A stretch of 39,984 nucleotides of DNA. Origin: a virus. This document shows positions 38,609-39,984 of the stretch, piece by piece. Within the stretch, counting starts at the first letter, position 1. Every line of letters begins with the position of its first letter. A program made the translations under genes and the position numbers. The notes beneath the pieces are model-generated. The model was given only the letters and a program-made list of their open reading frames with translations. It was not told the origin of the DNA and ran no database searches. Location of the stretch: IMG/VR virus record IMGVR_UViG_3300022539_000835, positions 1 through 39,984 of that record, one strand, 5' to 3'.

Positions 38609-39573
38609 AAAAAGACAAGTTTCACCTGCCACCCTACAGGGTGGAGAAAGTGCCAATGATGCTTGCAGAGGAAGAGCTTTCTAACTGGGGCATCAGGCGC
38701 ATGAGGATCAAGGAAATATGGGAAAAGGGAATTACAGGCAAGAGTGTGCGGGTTGCAGTGCTGGATACCGGACTGCCTGTTCATGAGGACATCGTAGTTG
38801 AAAAGTCAGTTAATTTCAGTGATGACCCTGTTGAAGATAGTAATGGACATAGCACTTGGGTAACGGGTTGTATTGGTGCTGATGGAAGGTTCAAAGGGAT
38901 TGCTCCGAAATGTAAACTCTATATTGCGAAGATTCTGGGAGATGATGGTTCGGGAGATTGGAGTTGGCTAGAGAAGGGACTGTTATGGGCCGAGCAGGAA
39001 GAGTGTGAAGTAGTTAATATCAGTGCTGGGGGAGATTATAGTGGTGACAGGATTCAGCCCATTTTGAAGAGGATGGCTGATAAGGGAATCATCGTAGTCT
39101 GTGCTGGAGGGAATGCAGGGGATCTGTTGTTCTTCCCAGCTAATGATAAGCATACCCTCGCTATAGGAGCTATTGACGAAAAGGGAGAAAGACCGGATTG
39201 GAGTAATTTTGGCCCTAGACTTGTAGTGATGGCTCCAGGAGTAGATTTACTTGGGTGCTGGCTGAATGACGAATATGCCAAGGTAAGCGGTACTAGTATG
39301 GCCAGTCCAATGGCGGCTGGTGTTCTATCATTGGAAGAGCAAGAGCACGCCCTAAGTCTTACTGAGGCTATTATTCGATTTGTGTTCACTTCAGAAGATA
39401 TTGGAAACACTGGATGGCAGCCTGATAGTGGCTGGGGTTCAGTCGCTGTGCATGAATTTATGCTATTGGAAAAAGTTAGTTTGAAACTGGATATGAATTG
39501 GCTAATGAGTCTGGCCATGTTCATAGCTGCCTACTATATAGGCGATGAGGAATATAGAACTGAAGGAGGGTAA
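38605..39573 (+). CDS. Subtilisin-like serine protease, 322 aa
   Basis: The subtilase triad can be seen: Asp in VAVLDTGLP (about 54), His in NGHSTWVTG (about 82) and Ser in GTSMASPMAAG (about 231), plus the oxyanion Asn in AGGN (about 170). There is no signal peptide; a hydrophobic stretch near the end (WLMSLAMFIAAYYIG, 299-313) may anchor it. Start ATG 38605 fits the ATGA overlap, with GAGGAGG somewhat far upstream; TTG 38521 is an alternative. Located beside the XhlA-like and secreted proteins, it may help lysis or surface escape, or mature a virion protein. Confidence 0.9.
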   Translation: MKKDKFHLPPYRVEKVPMMLAEEELSNWGIRRMRIKEIWEKGITGKSVRVAVLDTGLPVHEDIVVEKSVNFSDDPVEDSNGHSTWVTGCIGADGRFKGIAPKCKLYIAKILGDDGSGDWSWLEKGLLWAEQEECEVVNISAGGDYSGDRIQPILKRMADKGIIVVCAGGNAGDLLFFPANDKHTLAIGAIDEKGERPDWSNFGPRLVVMAPGVDLLGCWLNDEYAKVSGTSMASPMAAGVLSLEEQEHALSLTEAIIRFVFTSEDIGNTGWQPDSGWGSVAVHEFMLLEKVSLKLDMNWLMSLAMFIAAYYIGDEEYRTEGG

Positions 39574-39577
39574 TTAA

Positions 39578-39984
39578 ATGAGGAAAGAATATCCAATTTT
39601 GATAACGGTGTTGCTAATCATAGGTCTGTTTGGTTCGTCTGCTTGGGCGGGAGAGCTTTCAGAGAAAATCAAAAAGCGACCAGTAAATGTCCTTGAATAT
39701 ACTTACGAGGGAATAGACTATGGACTGACTGTTTTGATGCAACTACTTAAAACTGGGAAACCTACTGTAATGTGGAATAAAGAAAATCAAAATGGCTCAT
39801 CGGGATTTGGACTGACACTAATGGAGGGCTTTCTTCATAAGAGAGTCAACCTTGTTGGTGGGGCAAGATTTGTGAATAACAAGCCACGTTATGTGTTTTG
39901 GGGCTTGGAGATTCAGATGCCTGGGAAACTTTTAGAGCGGTTTCCCCTGGGATTTTACTGGTCACAAGATGAATGGTGGTTCGG
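39578..39984 (+). CDS. Secreted protein, partial (runs off the window)
   Basis: The start has GAAGGAGGG before the ATG. A typical signal peptide follows (basic start, hydrophobic core ILITVLLIIGLFG, cleavage-type SAWA-GE at about residues 21-26). The mature part seems beta-rich with many aromatic residues (VFWGLEI, FPLGFYWSQDEWW). Only 135 codons are present. A secreted protein next to a protease and an XhlA-like protein may act on the envelope. No family recognised. Confidence 0.7.
   Translation, partial: MRKEYPILITVLLIIGLFGSSAWAGELSEKIKKRPVNVLEYTYEGIDYGLTVLMQLLKTGKPTVMWNKENQNGSSGFGLTLMEGFLHKRVNLVGGARFVNNKPRYVFWGLEIQMPGKLLERFPLGFYWSQDEWWF

Noticed and set aside
1-39984. CRISPR arrays, insertion sequences or integrase
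   Set aside because: No regularly spaced repeats, no transposase motif, and no tyrosine or serine recombinase motif were seen in any frame.

Overview
The window looks like most of the genome of a tailed DNA phage with a short, podovirus-type tail that infects a bacterium. The evidence is a complete packaging and capsid module (small and large terminase, portal, scaffold, major capsid protein, head-tail adaptor, beta-propeller tail nozzle, ejection-type proteins), dense gene packing with one- to eight-base overlaps, strong Shine-Dalgarno sequences (GGAGG type) and clear bacterial sigma70-type promoters (TTGACA with TATnnT). No integrase, excisionase or CI-type repressor is visible, so nothing points to a temperate phage. 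No DNA polymerase, primase or classical endolysin was recognised. The host cannot be named from the sequence.

Layout. (1) 1-2208, rightward: a small membrane protein, a zinc ribbon, a disrupted LAGLIDADG endonuclease, a secreted trypsin-like protease and small proteins. This may continue the lysis/secretion region at the right end if the genome is circular or circularly permuted. (2) 2225-12293, leftward: the early region, about 35 small genes read from three similar promoters at 12266-12293, 11672-11699 and 11059-11086. It holds a metallophosphoesterase, a RecA/DnaB-type ATPase, a probable single-strand annealing protein, an HNH endonuclease, an ASCH-like protein, a HicB-like protein, a ribbon-helix-helix regulator and many zinc-ribbon proteins. 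Between the third promoter and the HNH gene lies a leader of about 500 bases full of perfect inverted repeats. (3) 12294-12706: the divergent control region with palindromes and repeats. (4) 12755-14018: small zinc-ribbon and unknown genes. (5) 14019-16983: five overlapping genes (LicD-like transferase, TagD-like cytidylyltransferase, methyltransferase, two glycosyltransferases), which together look like a pathway that makes a CDP-activated phospho-compound and decorates a glycan. (6) 16964-17746: a promoter, two small genes and a terminator, then a structured stretch of about 310 bases that ends in a second terminator. (7) 17816-36681: the packaging, capsid, tail and ejection genes. (8) 36678-37139: a two-gene leftward cassette with its own promoter. 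(9) 37178-37271: an inverted-repeat element that folds on paper into a three-way junction. (10) 37305-39984: a degenerate PurD-like protein, an XhlA/holin-like protein, a subtilisin-like protease and the start of a secreted protein that runs off the window.

The most notable features are the two candidate structured RNAs and the three-way-junction element, the shared extended -10 promoter design, the five-gene glycan module, the large number (about 18) of tiny CxxC proteins, and the presence of two different proteases where an endolysin would be expected. All functional statements come from motif recognition by eye; no database search was run.
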